From assembly GCA_045600025.1 (NCBI GenBank), contig JAZRXC010000065.1, positions 1 to 20,283 on the forward strand: a stretch of 20,283 nt of DNA. The letters run 5' to 3'. Position 1 is the first letter of the stretch. The number at the start of each line of letters is the position of its first letter. The stretch comes from UBA3774 sp045600025 (GTDB lineage: Bacteria; Bacillota; Clostridia; Lachnospirales; Lachnospiraceae). Position numbers and translations under genes: made by a program. The notes below the pieces were generated by a model. That model was not told where the DNA came from. It saw only the letters and a list, made by a program, of their open reading frames with translations, and made no database searches. Below, piece after piece: positions 1 to 7,089 of the stretch.

Positions 1-481
1 CAAGAGCAACGACTACTTCACCATTTCTTGCGGTATTGGTCTGACGGCAGATAACTTTATCTCCATCATATATACCCATATCAATCATGCTGTCGCCATG
101 TACGTTGAGCATAAATACATCAGCCCCGCCTGTAGAAGGCATCATGCTGGCAGGCATTGAAAAATAGTCCTCTATGTTCTGCTCGGCAAGGATGGGAGAG
201 CCGGCAGCGACCTGACCTATGACCGGAATATGAATCATCTCTCTTCCTGATAGATTAAACTCATCATCAGTTATGGTAATTGCGCGGTTCTTAGCATCGC
301 GCCTTTCAATGAGGCCTTTTTCTTCAAGTACATTAAGATAAGCATGAACTGAAGATGTAGACTTAAGTCCGACCGCTTCACAGATCTCACGTATTGACGG
401 CGGATAACCCTTAGATAATATCTCTGTTTTAATAAACTCTAAGATAGCTTGCTCCATCTCATCAGAACGTTCTCTAGGCAT
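1..481 (-). CDS. lexA: LexA SOS repressor, 3' end outside window
   Basis: LexA represses DNA-damage genes and inactivates itself by RecA-stimulated cleavage. The 160 codons visible (start ATG 479-481) give an N-terminal winged helix-turn-helix (about residues 1-65, including PPSIREICEAVGLKSTSSVH) and the start of the S24 peptidase domain. The cleavage bond is recognisable in GQVAAGSP (Ala93-Gly94), and the nucleophile is Ser131 in HGDSMI. The catalytic lysine and C-terminus lie beyond base 1, so the reading frame simply runs off the edge. AAGGAGG sits about 9 bases before the ATG. The gene is divergent from yneA and has a LexA box over its own -35 element, so autoregulation is very likely. 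Family assignment is secure. Confidence 0.97.
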   Translation of the reverse strand, partial: MPRERSDEMEQAILEFIKTEILSKGYPPSIREICEAVGLKSTSSVHAYLNVLEEKGLIERRDAKNRAITITDDEFNLSGREMIHIPVIGQVAAGSPILAEQNIEDYFSMPASMMPSTGGADVFMLNVHGDSMIDMGIYDGDKVICRQTNTARNGEVVVAL

Positions 482-508
482 ATATATGTACCTCCTTTTT
501 TCAAATAG

Positions 509-537
509 AGTATAGCACATATCAAATCAAATGTAAA
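509..537 (-). promoter_or_regulatory. lexA promoter, sigma-A type
   Basis: Read on the minus strand, TTTACA (532-537) and TATACT (509-514) are separated by 17 bases, about 30 bases upstream of the lexA start. The -35 element is overlapped by LexA box 1 (534-547), which fits autorepression. Confidence 0.8.
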
Positions 538-547
538 CATTTGTTCC
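534..547. promoter_or_regulatory. LexA box 1 (lexA operator)
   Basis: TAAACATTTGTTCC; its complement GGAACAAATGTTTA fits the Gram-positive SOS-box pattern of a GAAC half-site, four bases and a GTTY-like half-site. It covers the lexA -35 element. One half-site is imperfect. Confidence 0.65.
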
Positions 548-570
548 CGAAAATATTTTCGAAAAAAGTG

Positions 571-599
571 TTGACAAACATTTGTTCGTGTTGTATTAT
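571..599 (+). promoter_or_regulatory. yneA promoter, near-consensus sigma-A
   Basis: TTGACA (571-576), a 17-base spacer and TATTAT (594-599). The strong core is flanked and overlapped by LexA boxes 2 and 3, the arrangement of a tightly repressed but powerful SOS promoter. Confidence 0.85.
575..588. promoter_or_regulatory. LexA box 2 (yneA operator)
   Basis: CAAACATTTGTTCG lies in the spacer between the -35 and -10 elements of the yneA promoter, where repressor binding would block RNA polymerase. It has the same core as box 1 (AAACATTTGTTC), so the two are close copies. Confidence 0.75.
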
Positions 600-609
600 A
601 ATTGCAAAA

Positions 610-623
610 AGAACAGATGTTCG
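610..623. promoter_or_regulatory. LexA box 3 (yneA leader operator)
   Basis: AGAACAGATGTTCG is a near-perfect match to the Bacillus-type SOS box (CGAAC-RNRY-GTTYG/C). It is the best of the three sites and lies just downstream of the yneA -10, over the predicted transcription start and leader. Confidence 0.85.
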
Positions 624-638
624 CACTTGGAGGTGCAT

Positions 639-929
639 ATGAAAGTGATAGATATAGTAAAAAAATTCTTTATGGTCATGGTTGCTATGCTTATTGTTAT
701 CGGCGGGATTGTAATATGCGGGCATGATGCTGCAGCAGATCAGGAGCAGGGAGAGAAGGTTTATACCAGTGTTCAGGTTGAGCCAGGAGACACCCTTTGG
801 TCTATAGCAGAAAAATACGCAGGCATAGACACCCGCGCATTTGTATCTGAGGTAGCGGAGATAAATGGCATAGTTAACAGCTCATCACTCCGTGCCGGAA
901 CGTATCTTACTGTATTTTATTATCGTTAA
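639..929 (+). CDS. yneA: YneA-like SOS cell-division suppressor, LysM protein
   Basis: A 96-residue protein with one N-terminal membrane segment or uncleaved signal (about residues 9-28) followed by a LysM-type domain (about residues 42-94, starting at VQVEPGDTLWSIAEKYAG). YneA in Bacillus has the same size and plan, is divergent from lexA, and delays septation during the SOS response; the function here is inferred from that match plus the LexA-box promoter. The start is ATG 639 because GGAGG (629-633) lies five bases upstream; an in-frame ATG at 582 would lie upstream of the -10 element. It is the only plus-strand gene in the window, and its last four bases overlap the end of the recombinase gene. 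Confidence 0.88.
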   Translation: MKVIDIVKKFFMVMVAMLIVIGGIVICGHDAAADQEQGEKVYTSVQVEPGDTLWSIAEKYAGIDTRAFVSEVAEINGIVNSSSLRAGTYLTVFYYR

Positions 930-1984
930 TCCTTATCGCGCAGTCGCACGGCATTTCTTGCGCTGCGCCTCCTGTCATCCTCAATAGCTGCATAGTGTTT
1001 CTTGGTCGTATTTACATCAGCGTGTCCAAGCACATCGGCGACAAGGTATATATCGCCGGTTTCTCTATAGAGGTTGGTGCCATAGGTGCTACGCAGCTTA
1101 TGAGGTGTAATGTTTTTCAAAGTAGTAACAGTTCTTGAATATTTCTTAACAAGATTCTCCACACTTCGTACGCTCATACGTTTTTTTTGCATAGATAAGA
1201 AAAATGCTTCTTCGTGACCTGTAAAAGGTACTGTTTTCTTTCTTTCTTCCATATACAGTTCAAGCGCATCGGACACTTCATCACTAAAGTACACAATAAC
1301 TTCTTTACCGCCTTTTCTGTGAATATGAATGCCGGAATTTTTAAAATCAACGTCATTTAGATTAAGTCCGACGCATTCTGACACACGAATGCCGGTACCT
1401 AACAGAAGAGAGATTAGCGCAAGATCACGCGTACTGGTTTTATCATGGAATTTCTGCTGCCGATCAGTAAGCCTGTCACCATTTTCAACCTGGTCCAAAA
1501 GTACGGCAACTTCATCAATATCAAGCCTTATAATCGCCTTTTCATGAAGTTTCGGAAGTGTTACAAGCGCTGCGGGGTTGGTTTTTATCATTTCTTTTTT
1601 GAAGAAATAGTTGTAAAAGGTCTTAAGCGAGGCCATTTTACGTATAATTCCGCGTTCCTGATTGATACGTTCGGGAGTATCACCGGTGCAATGATAAAAC
1701 TTCAGATATTCCATATAATCTTCAAGATCAAGTGCCTTTATCTGATCAAGCTCGCCGACTTCAATTGATAATATGTCTTTGCCTTGAAAATACGGTACAT
1801 TTCCGGTAATAAAATCAAAGAATACATGTAAATCGTAGGCATAAGCGATACGTGTTCTGGATGATGTAGTGGGCTCAATGCCTCGGAAAAAAGTACGTAC
1901 AAAAGGAGGCAAACTCTGCGTAAGTTCACGGAGTTTAAGTGTATTCATCATATCAACTTGCTCATGATAAGGTCTATTAGCCAT
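926..1984 (-). CDS. Xer-type tyrosine recombinase (XerS-like)
   Basis: A 352-residue tyrosine recombinase. An N-terminal SAM-like DNA-binding half (about residues 20-140) precedes the catalytic half, which carries the full set of active-site residues: Arg200 (GTGIRVSE), Lys224 (RKGGKE), His295 and Arg298 (HKLR), His321 (LGHADV) and nucleophile Tyr331. The length and long N-terminal region resemble XerS of streptococci more than the roughly 300-residue XerC/XerD; this is from memory of the families. ATG 1984 is preferred because GGAGG (1991-1995) precedes it. The start overlaps the ttcA stop by eight bases, so the two are co-translated. No phage or transposon gene is nearby, which favours a resident chromosome-dimer-resolution or general Xer enzyme. 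Alternative: a domesticated integrase. Confidence 0.85.
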   Translation of the reverse strand: MANRPYHEQVDMMNTLKLRELTQSLPPFVRTFFRGIEPTTSSRTRIAYAYDLHVFFDFITGNVPYFQGKDILSIEVGELDQIKALDLEDYMEYLKFYHCTGDTPERINQERGIIRKMASLKTFYNYFFKKEMIKTNPAALVTLPKLHEKAIIRLDIDEVAVLLDQVENGDRLTDRQQKFHDKTSTRDLALISLLLGTGIRVSECVGLNLNDVDFKNSGIHIHRKGGKEVIVYFSDEVSDALELYMEERKKTVPFTGHEEAFFLSMQKKRMSVRSVENLVKKYSRTVTTLKNITPHKLRSTYGTNLYRETGDIYLVADVLGHADVNTTKKHYAAIEDDRRRSARNAVRLRDKD

Positions 1985-2717
1985 TATTTTCCTCCTTTTT
2001 AACGGGCCAACCGGGTAAATTTCCATCTAATATGGCCGTAAACATGCGATTTTTAACACCTGATGCCTCAGAATTGAGTGTTTTTACAAGGTTTTTGACA
2101 TATTCCCTGCGTGTTTCTCCATCTGCAGGACACGGATTTTGGATTACAGGCAGGTCATAAATGTTCTTAAATCCGATTACATCAGCTTCATCCATATACA
2201 TAAGAGGTCTGATAACCGTAAGTCCGGTACGATCAAGGTACGTTACAGGTGAAAATGAATGAAGTCTGCCTTCATATATCAATGACATAAGAAATGTCTC
2301 AACAATATCATCCTTTTGATGTGCATATGCAATTTTATTGCATCCAAGCTCAATAGCAGCATCATTTAAGGCTCCTTTACGAAGCTTTGCGCACAGAGAA
2401 CATGGATTATCCTCTTTACGCACGTTAAAGACGATTTCAGCGATATCTGTGTGTACGCAGGTATAATTTACCCCTAAATCACTACAAAGGGCCTCTATGG
2501 GCGAAATAGGAGGCATATCTGCGAAGCCTAAATCAACTTGAATAGCCTCAAGCTCAAAATGCACCGGATAAAACTTTTGTAAGCCGCTTAATGCATAAAG
2601 CAGCGTAAGCGAATCCTTGCCGCCGGATATACCTATTGCAATTTTATCGCCATCTGAAATCATGGAATAGTCATCAACGGCGCGGCGAACTTTACCCATT
2701 ACTTGTTGTAATTTCAT
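1977..2717 (-). CDS. ttcA: TtcA/TtuA-family tRNA 2-thiolation enzyme
   Basis: A 246-residue PP-loop ATPase of the TtcA family, which adenylates and thiolates tRNA bases using an iron-sulfur cluster. The PP-loop SGGKDS is at residues 31-36. Cys106 and Cys109 (CSLC) and Cys196 (NPCPADG) match the three cluster-ligating cysteines of TtcA. Whether the product is 2-thiocytidine 32 or another thiolated base cannot be told from sequence. The start is ATG 2717, preceded by GAAAGGA at a normal spacing; an upstream in-frame ATG at 2879 would lie in the -35 region of the promoter. The recombinase gene follows with an eight-base overlap. Confidence 0.88.
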   Translation of the reverse strand: MKLQQVMGKVRRAVDDYSMISDGDKIAIGISGGKDSLTLLYALSGLQKFYPVHFELEAIQVDLGFADMPPISPIEALCSDLGVNYTCVHTDIAEIVFNVRKEDNPCSLCAKLRKGALNDAAIELGCNKIAYAHQKDDIVETFLMSLIYEGRLHSFSPVTYLDRTGLTVIRPLMYMDEADVIGFKNIYDLPVIQNPCPADGETRREYVKNLVKTLNSEASGVKNRMFTAILDGNLPGWPVKKEENNG

Positions 2718-2850
2718 ATTAAATCCTTTCGGAGATGCAATATGCCTCAAACGCTTTATATAAGCGCATTTGCGGCAGAATAGCACTGCTGTTTTTCGCA
2801 CATATTTATTCGCAAAAGAACACTTTAACGAATAGTTATTGGGTATTTTC

Positions 2851-2879
2851 AGTATATAATACATGAATATACCTGTCAA
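2851..2879 (-). promoter_or_regulatory. ttcA-recombinase promoter
   Basis: On the minus strand TTGACA (2874-2879), a 17-base spacer and TATACT (2851-2856). Transcription would start near 2844, giving a leader of about 125 bases before ttcA; I see no recognisable riboswitch in that leader. Confidence 0.85.
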
Positions 2880-2902
2880 GCATTAATTTGAAATAATGGC
2901 AT

Positions 2903-2930
2903 AAAAACAGCCGGGTCTCATGAGCCGGCT
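2903..2930 (-). terminator. Intrinsic terminator after the glmM operon
   Basis: Minus-strand hairpin with stem AGCCGG/CCGGCT (2925-2930 with 2909-2914), followed by a run of five T (2903-2907). It closes the kinase-glmM-acetyltransferase operon about 20 bases after the last stop and lies just upstream of the ttcA promoter. Confidence 0.75.
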
Positions 2931-2951
2931 TGTAATTTATAATATGTTGCA

Positions 2952-3614
2952 TCAATTCTTCTTAACTACATTGTCCTGTGATTTGTATATGCTGTTTTCG
3001 GGAATGACTCCGCGTACGCAAGATGTCGGATATACATTTGAATGCCTGCCGACAATTGTACCGGGATTAAGAACACTGTTACATCCGATATCGGCATAAT
3101 CGCCGAGCATAGCGCCTACCTTCTTAATGCCTGTAGGGATTTCCTCACCCTCATTGTGAATCACTACGTTGAGCTTATCCGCCTTTACATTACTCGTGAT
3201 TGCGCCTGCACCGGTATGAGCCTTATAGCCGAGTATTGAATCACCCACATAATTGAAATGCGGAGTCTGTACTCCATCGAACAAAATTACGTTTTTAAGT
3301 TCAACTGAATTACCGACTACACAGCCATCGCCGACTAAAGCGCTGCCGCGAATAAAAGCCGCCTGACGAACTTCGGTGCCATGACCGATGATACAAGGAG
3401 CGCCTATATATGCCGAAGGAAAAATCTTTGCGTCCTTTGCAATCCAAACGCCTTCAGACGGATTATCATATTCATCAGGTGAAAGTGTTTCGCCTATCTT
3501 TAATATACAGTCAGAAATGCCTTTAAGGGCCTCCCAAGGGTATGTAAACTGCTTCAGATAGTCTGCAGCAAGCGTGTGCTCTAAATCATATAAGTCATTT
3601 ATCGTAAGTTTCAT
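2952..3614 (-). CDS. Stand-alone GlmU-type left-handed beta-helix acetyltransferase
   Basis: A 220-residue hexapeptide-repeat protein. After a short helical N-terminus (about 1-50), repeats such as IAKDAKIFPSAYIG and IGHGTEVRQAAFI (about residues 55-200) predict a left-handed beta-helix. It retains the GlmU acetyltransferase signature: TPHFNYVGDS with His119 aligning to the catalytic His of GlmU, and GAGAITSN with Asn142. No nucleotidyltransferase domain is present. It overlaps the end of glmM by four bases (ATGA), so GlcN-1-phosphate, the GlmM product, is the obvious candidate substrate; that is inference. Similar proteins are often annotated UDP-GlcNAc pyrophosphorylase, which the missing domain makes doubtful. 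GAGGTGA precedes the ATG. Confidence 0.8.
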   Translation of the reverse strand: MKLTINDLYDLEHTLAADYLKQFTYPWEALKGISDCILKIGETLSPDEYDNPSEGVWIAKDAKIFPSAYIGAPCIIGHGTEVRQAAFIRGSALVGDGCVVGNSVELKNVILFDGVQTPHFNYVGDSILGYKAHTGAGAITSNVKADKLNVVIHNEGEEIPTGIKKVGAMLGDYADIGCNSVLNPGTIVGRHSNVYPTSCVRGVIPENSIYKSQDNVVKKN

Positions 3615-4978
3615 TTTTTCACCTCGATTAAATGGCCCGATGCCTTCATAGCCTCGATAATTGCCCCTACATTTAGCATACAGTCATCATAAGTAGCTGC
3701 TTCAGCCATAACGCGTAAAACAGGCTCTGTGCCGCTTTTACGAAGCAGAACGCGGCCGTTATCACCCAGACGGGCAGTGCACTCTTCTACGGATTTCTGT
3801 ACCGCGGGATCAGCCATAGTGCCGTCTTTGTCGTCTACAATTACATTTTTGAGCACTTGCGGATACATTTTTACACCTGAAGCGAGTACACTGAGCGGAA
3901 GCTGCGTCTCAATAAGCACTGACATAAGCTGAATTGCAGTAATAAGGCCATCACCGGTACGCGCATATTTGCGGAAAATAATATGTCCTGACTGTTCGCC
4001 GCCTATGATATAATCATTTTCTTTCATGTTTTCATAGACATATCTGTCACCGACAGCAGTTTTCTCATAGTTAATGCCAAGCTGATCAAAAGCTTTATAC
4101 AGTCCAAAATTCGACATAACGGTAGTAACTACGGTATTTTTCTGTAATTGATCGCGTTCTTTTAGGAATTTGGCGCAAATATACATGATTTTGTCACCAT
4201 TTACGAGTTCGCCGTTCTCATCTACAGCAAGGCATCTGTCCGCATCACCGTCAAATGCAAAGCCGCAGTCAAGATTATTATCCTTAACAAACTTCTGAAG
4301 CCCCTCAATATGTGTTGAGCCGCAATCCATATTGATGTTTAAACCGTTCGGTGTATCGTTAATAACGTAGGTTTTTGCGCCAAGAGCATCAAATGTAGCT
4401 CTTGCAATCATCCAGGAGCTGCCGTTTGAGCAATCCAAACCGATTTTTTTATTTACAAATGAATCAGATGCAAGTCTGGTAAGATAACCGATATACCTGT
4501 TACGACCGTTGTAATAGTCAATAGTACAACCGATTTCAGAAAGAGAGGCAAAGGGAATTTCAGCAATCTCTCCGTCAATATACTTTTCAACCTCATCCTG
4601 GAGAGAATCATCCATCTTCTCTCCGTCCTGATTCATAAGTTTGATTCCGTTATCAAAATAAGGGTTATGACTTGCGGAAATCATACTGCCGCAGTCAAAT
4701 TTTTCAGTGCGTGTAATGTAACTTACACAAGGAGTTGTGGTAACGTGGAGCAAATAAGCATCAGAGCCACTTGAAGTAATACCTGCTGAAAGTGCCGCCT
4801 CATACATATACGAAGAACGTCTTGTATCTTTACCGATAACGATTTTGGCCTTTTCCTTGCCGTTATGTTTCTGCTTAAAATACCAGCCTAAAAATCTGCC
4901 GGTCTTAAAAGCATGTTCTGCAGTGAGGTCCTCTCCTGCCTTTCCGCGAAAACCATCTGTTCCGAAATATTTACCCAT
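3611..4978 (-). CDS. glmM: Phosphoglucosamine mutase
   Basis: Converts glucosamine-6-phosphate to glucosamine-1-phosphate for peptidoglycan precursor synthesis in the cytoplasm. The 455-residue length is normal. Diagnostic motifs are the start KYFGTDGFRG (3-12), the phosphoserine loop SASHNP with Ser103, the magnesium-binding DGDADR (243-248), the sugar-binding GGEQSGH and the phosphate-binding RKSGTEP near the C-terminus. AGAGGA for this gene lies inside the last codons of the upstream kinase-like gene, one base separates the two genes, and the acetyltransferase follows with a four-base overlap. GlmM versus other phosphohexomutases is decided by the N-terminal FGTDGFRG, the length and the acetyltransferase neighbour. 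Confidence 0.93.
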   Translation of the reverse strand: MGKYFGTDGFRGKAGEDLTAEHAFKTGRFLGWYFKQKHNGKEKAKIVIGKDTRRSSYMYEAALSAGITSSGSDAYLLHVTTTPCVSYITRTEKFDCGSMISASHNPYFDNGIKLMNQDGEKMDDSLQDEVEKYIDGEIAEIPFASLSEIGCTIDYYNGRNRYIGYLTRLASDSFVNKKIGLDCSNGSSWMIARATFDALGAKTYVINDTPNGLNINMDCGSTHIEGLQKFVKDNNLDCGFAFDGDADRCLAVDENGELVNGDKIMYICAKFLKERDQLQKNTVVTTVMSNFGLYKAFDQLGINYEKTAVGDRYVYENMKENDYIIGGEQSGHIIFRKYARTGDGLITAIQLMSVLIETQLPLSVLASGVKMYPQVLKNVIVDDKDGTMADPAVQKSVEECTARLGDNGRVLLRKSGTEPVLRVMAEAATYDDCMLNVGAIIEAMKASGHLIEVKK

Positions 4979-4979
4979 A

Positions 4980-5600
4980 TTAGTCCTCTTTTAAGATTCC
5001 GCGGGCTTTAATGAAATCATATACTATCTGAGCTGCGCCCTCGGCACCTGATTTTGATATATCTATAGTCAGATCATAAGTAGATGCAACGCCCCACTTG
5101 GAATCCGAATAGAAATTGTAATAATTAGCGCGCTTCTTATCTGCTGTAGGGATAGTGGAAAGAGCCTTATCTCTGGGCATATCAAGAAGTCGCATGATTC
5201 TTTCAACACGGTATTCAAGATTAGCATGAGTAAATACAGACACTTTATTAGGGTAATCCTTCAATGCATAGTCAGCGCAGCGTCCGAGAATAATGCAAGA
5301 TTCTTTGTCAGCAATCTTTTTTATAGTCTCAAACTGTGCCAAAAATACCTGCTGGCTAAGCGGAGTAGACTGAGGAGCGCCAAAATGTGAATCTCCTACA
5401 AGTGAATAAAAGAAGCTGTTAAACTTAGTGTCTTTGTTGGCTTTAATTATCTCAGGACTGAGTCCCGAAGCTTCAGCTGCGGCCTCGATAAGCTCTTTGT
5501 CATAAAAATTAATTCCAAGTTTTTCAGCAAGCGCACGACCAAGATCATGCGCACCGCTTCCATATTGGTGACCAATCGTAATGATTAAATTATCAGACAT
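4980..5600 (-). CDS. Cytidylate-kinase-like P-loop protein
   Basis: A 206-residue protein of the cytidylate-kinase-like family (Cytidylate_kin2 type). The N-terminal IITIGHQYGSGAHDLGRAL (6-24) is its modified P-loop: the Walker A lysine of true Cmk is replaced, as is usual in this family. ILGRCADYALKD and the arginine-rich MRLLDMPRDKA lid-like segment follow. Substrate and physiological role are unknown; I would not call it Cmk. It is the first gene of an operon with glmM and the acetyltransferase, so a link to nucleotide or envelope metabolism is possible but unproven. GGAGGTG precedes the ATG at a good distance. Confidence 0.75.
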   Translation of the reverse strand: MSDNLIITIGHQYGSGAHDLGRALAEKLGINFYDKELIEAAAEASGLSPEIIKANKDTKFNSFFYSLVGDSHFGAPQSTPLSQQVFLAQFETIKKIADKESCIILGRCADYALKDYPNKVSVFTHANLEYRVERIMRLLDMPRDKALSTIPTADKKRANYYNFYSDSKWGVASTYDLTIDISKSGAEGAAQIVYDFIKARGILKED

Positions 5601-5654
5601 AAAACACCTCCGAAATACGTTAAAAAAATACCATAAAATAACTTGTTTTTCAAT

Positions 5655-5663
5655 ATTATATCA
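5655..5663 (-). promoter_or_regulatory. Possible extended -10 promoter of the glmM operon
   Basis: The minus strand reads TGATATAAT: a perfect TATAAT (5655-5660) preceded by TG, the TGA being the stop codon of rluD. The -35 is weak. The 60-base gap between rluD and the kinase-like gene otherwise shows only the Shine-Dalgarno sequence and no terminator. Confidence 0.4.
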
Positions 5664-6566
5664 TTGTAACAATGTCAATAAATGTTCAAAATAGTCAGGA
5701 ATATCTGCTTTAAATTCAATGTATTTATGCGTTGTCGGATGCATAAGTCCCAATACTCCGGCATGCAGACATTGGCCATCTGTTTGATGCTTACAGGGTC
5801 TGTTTCCATATACCGCATCGCCATATAGCGGATGGTTAATATGATTCATGTGAACTCTTATTTGATGTGTACGTCCGGTTTCAAGATTACAACTTATATA
5901 TGCATAACCGTTAAGATTTTGAATGACATGATAATGTGTCACGGCGCGTTTGCCCATCGGGTCAACAGCCATCTTTTGGCGGTTATTCTTTGCCCTTGCT
6001 ATAGGAGCGTCAACAGTTCCGTCGCTATCTATATTACCGCAAGCAATCGCATAATATGTTCTTGTGACGCTATGGCAGGCAAGCTGCTTTGCAACTTCTC
6101 TGTGGGCATTATCATTCTTACAGGCAACTATAATGCCAGATGTATCTTTATCAATTCTATGAACAATTCCAGGCCTTAAAACGCCATTAATTCCGGATAA
6201 ACTATCACCGCAGTGATACATCAATGCATTTACGAGTGTTCCGGTCATATGTCCTGCACCGGGATGAACAACCATTCCCTTTGGTTTATTTATGAATATC
6301 AAATCATCATCTTCGTAAATGATATCCAGTGGTATATTCTCAGGTGTTATATCAAGAACTTCAGGATCGGGAAGAACTACCGTTATTTCATCGCCACCGC
6401 GAAGCTTGTAACCCGATTTGATGGGCATTCCGCCTATAAGTATATTTTTTCCTTTGATAAGACGTTGTAAATAAGACCGTGACATTTCGTCATACCGGTC
6501 GGCAAGGTACACATCAAGGCGCATACCTTCATCGGAAATATCTGGATAAAGTATTTCTTTAGTCAT
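5661..6566 (-). CDS. rluD: RluD-type 23S rRNA pseudouridine synthase
   Basis: A 301-residue RluA-family enzyme that isomerises uridine to pseudouridine in RNA. An S4 RNA-binding domain (about 15-75, MRLDVYLADRY) precedes the catalytic domain, with Asp139 in HRIDKDTSG as the catalytic aspartate. It directly follows lspA with an eight-base overlap (ATGACTAA), the same pairing as lspA-ylyB in Bacillus; no clear Shine-Dalgarno lies near the ATG, so translation is probably coupled to lspA. RluD (helix 69 sites) is the best guess; the exact target uridines cannot be read from sequence. Confidence 0.88.
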   Translation of the reverse strand: MTKEILYPDISDEGMRLDVYLADRYDEMSRSYLQRLIKGKNILIGGMPIKSGYKLRGGDEITVVLPDPEVLDITPENIPLDIIYEDDDLIFINKPKGMVVHPGAGHMTGTLVNALMYHCGDSLSGINGVLRPGIVHRIDKDTSGIIVACKNDNAHREVAKQLACHSVTRTYYAIACGNIDSDGTVDAPIARAKNNRQKMAVDPMGKRAVTHYHVIQNLNGYAYISCNLETGRTHQIRVHMNHINHPLYGDAVYGNRPCKHQTDGQCLHAGVLGLMHPTTHKYIEFKADIPDYFEHLLTLLQ

Positions 6567-7041
6567 GGGATTTTTTAAATTCTGAGTCCTTGTATTTGAA
6601 AGCCAGAAGTATTATCAGAAGTACTGCGGGCCATGTAACAAATATGTCCGCAAGATTAAATATCGGGAAATCAATCAGTTTAATATAACAAAAATCAATT
6701 ACATATCCGCGAAATATGCGATCGATAAAGTTGCCGACTGCGCCCGCGCAGATGAATACACAGATGCCGATAAGCGGATAATAGCGCTTGCCGGACGGAA
6801 TACGAAAATAGCAAAATGCTATGGCCGCAAGCATAATAACGGTAATAACTATAAATATCCAAAGCTGATTTTGAAGGAGTCCGAACGCCATGCCCCTGTT
6901 TTCATGATAATGAAATTCAAAGACTCCGTCTATTACAGAAACGGGGCCTGCTAAAAGGTTTCTTTGAGCAATCAGTTTAGTAATCTGATCGATAAAGACA
7001 AGTATTAAAAATGATAAAAATGAAATAATATGTTTTTTCAT
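6559..7041 (-). CDS. lspA: Lipoprotein signal peptidase (signal peptidase II)
   Basis: Cleaves signal peptides of prolipoproteins in the cytoplasmic membrane after Lgt lipidation. The 160 residues contain four hydrophobic segments (about 5-24, 60-79, 88-104, 134-149). The two catalytic aspartates are Asp116 in RGYVIDF and Asp132 in FNLADI, with the conserved GNFIDR box at 103-108. The ATG has no recognisable Shine-Dalgarno, because the preceding bases are the tail of a terminator-like hairpin; no alternative in-frame start fits the family N-terminus. The rluD start overlaps its end. Confidence 0.94.
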   Translation of the reverse strand: MKKHIISFLSFLILVFIDQITKLIAQRNLLAGPVSVIDGVFEFHYHENRGMAFGLLQNQLWIFIVITVIMLAAIAFCYFRIPSGKRYYPLIGICVFICAGAVGNFIDRIFRGYVIDFCYIKLIDFPIFNLADIFVTWPAVLLIILLAFKYKDSEFKKSHD

Positions 7042-7043
7042 GC

Positions 7044-7077
7044 AATAAAAAGGGCCGATGTTCTATACTCAGCCCTT
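7044..7077 (-). terminator. Hairpin with T tract between sepF and lspA
   Basis: Minus-strand AAGGGC (7072-7077) pairs with GCCCTT (7050-7055), followed by a T-rich TTTATT ending three bases before the lspA start codon. The stem is six pairs with a 16-base loop, so it may be only a partial terminator or an attenuator. Confidence 0.5.
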
Positions 7078-7089
7078 GAAATTTATATA

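Noticed and set aside
582..638. Upstream in-frame ATG extending yneA by 19 codons
   Set aside because: It lies upstream of the -10 element and would precede transcription start; ATG 639 has a strong Shine-Dalgarno and leads directly into the membrane segment.
938..968. GCGCAG/CTGCGC inverted repeat as a terminator for yneA or the recombinase
   Set aside because: The loop is about 19 bases and no T tract follows on either strand; it lies within coding sequence.
926..1984. Evidence of an integrated phage or transposon around the recombinase
   Set aside because: No excisionase, att repeats, transposase or tRNA target was seen; flanking genes are ordinary chromosomal genes.
2718..2879. Long N-terminal extension of ttcA
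   Set aside because: The extension crosses the promoter; the family begins near ATG 2717, which has a good ribosome binding site.
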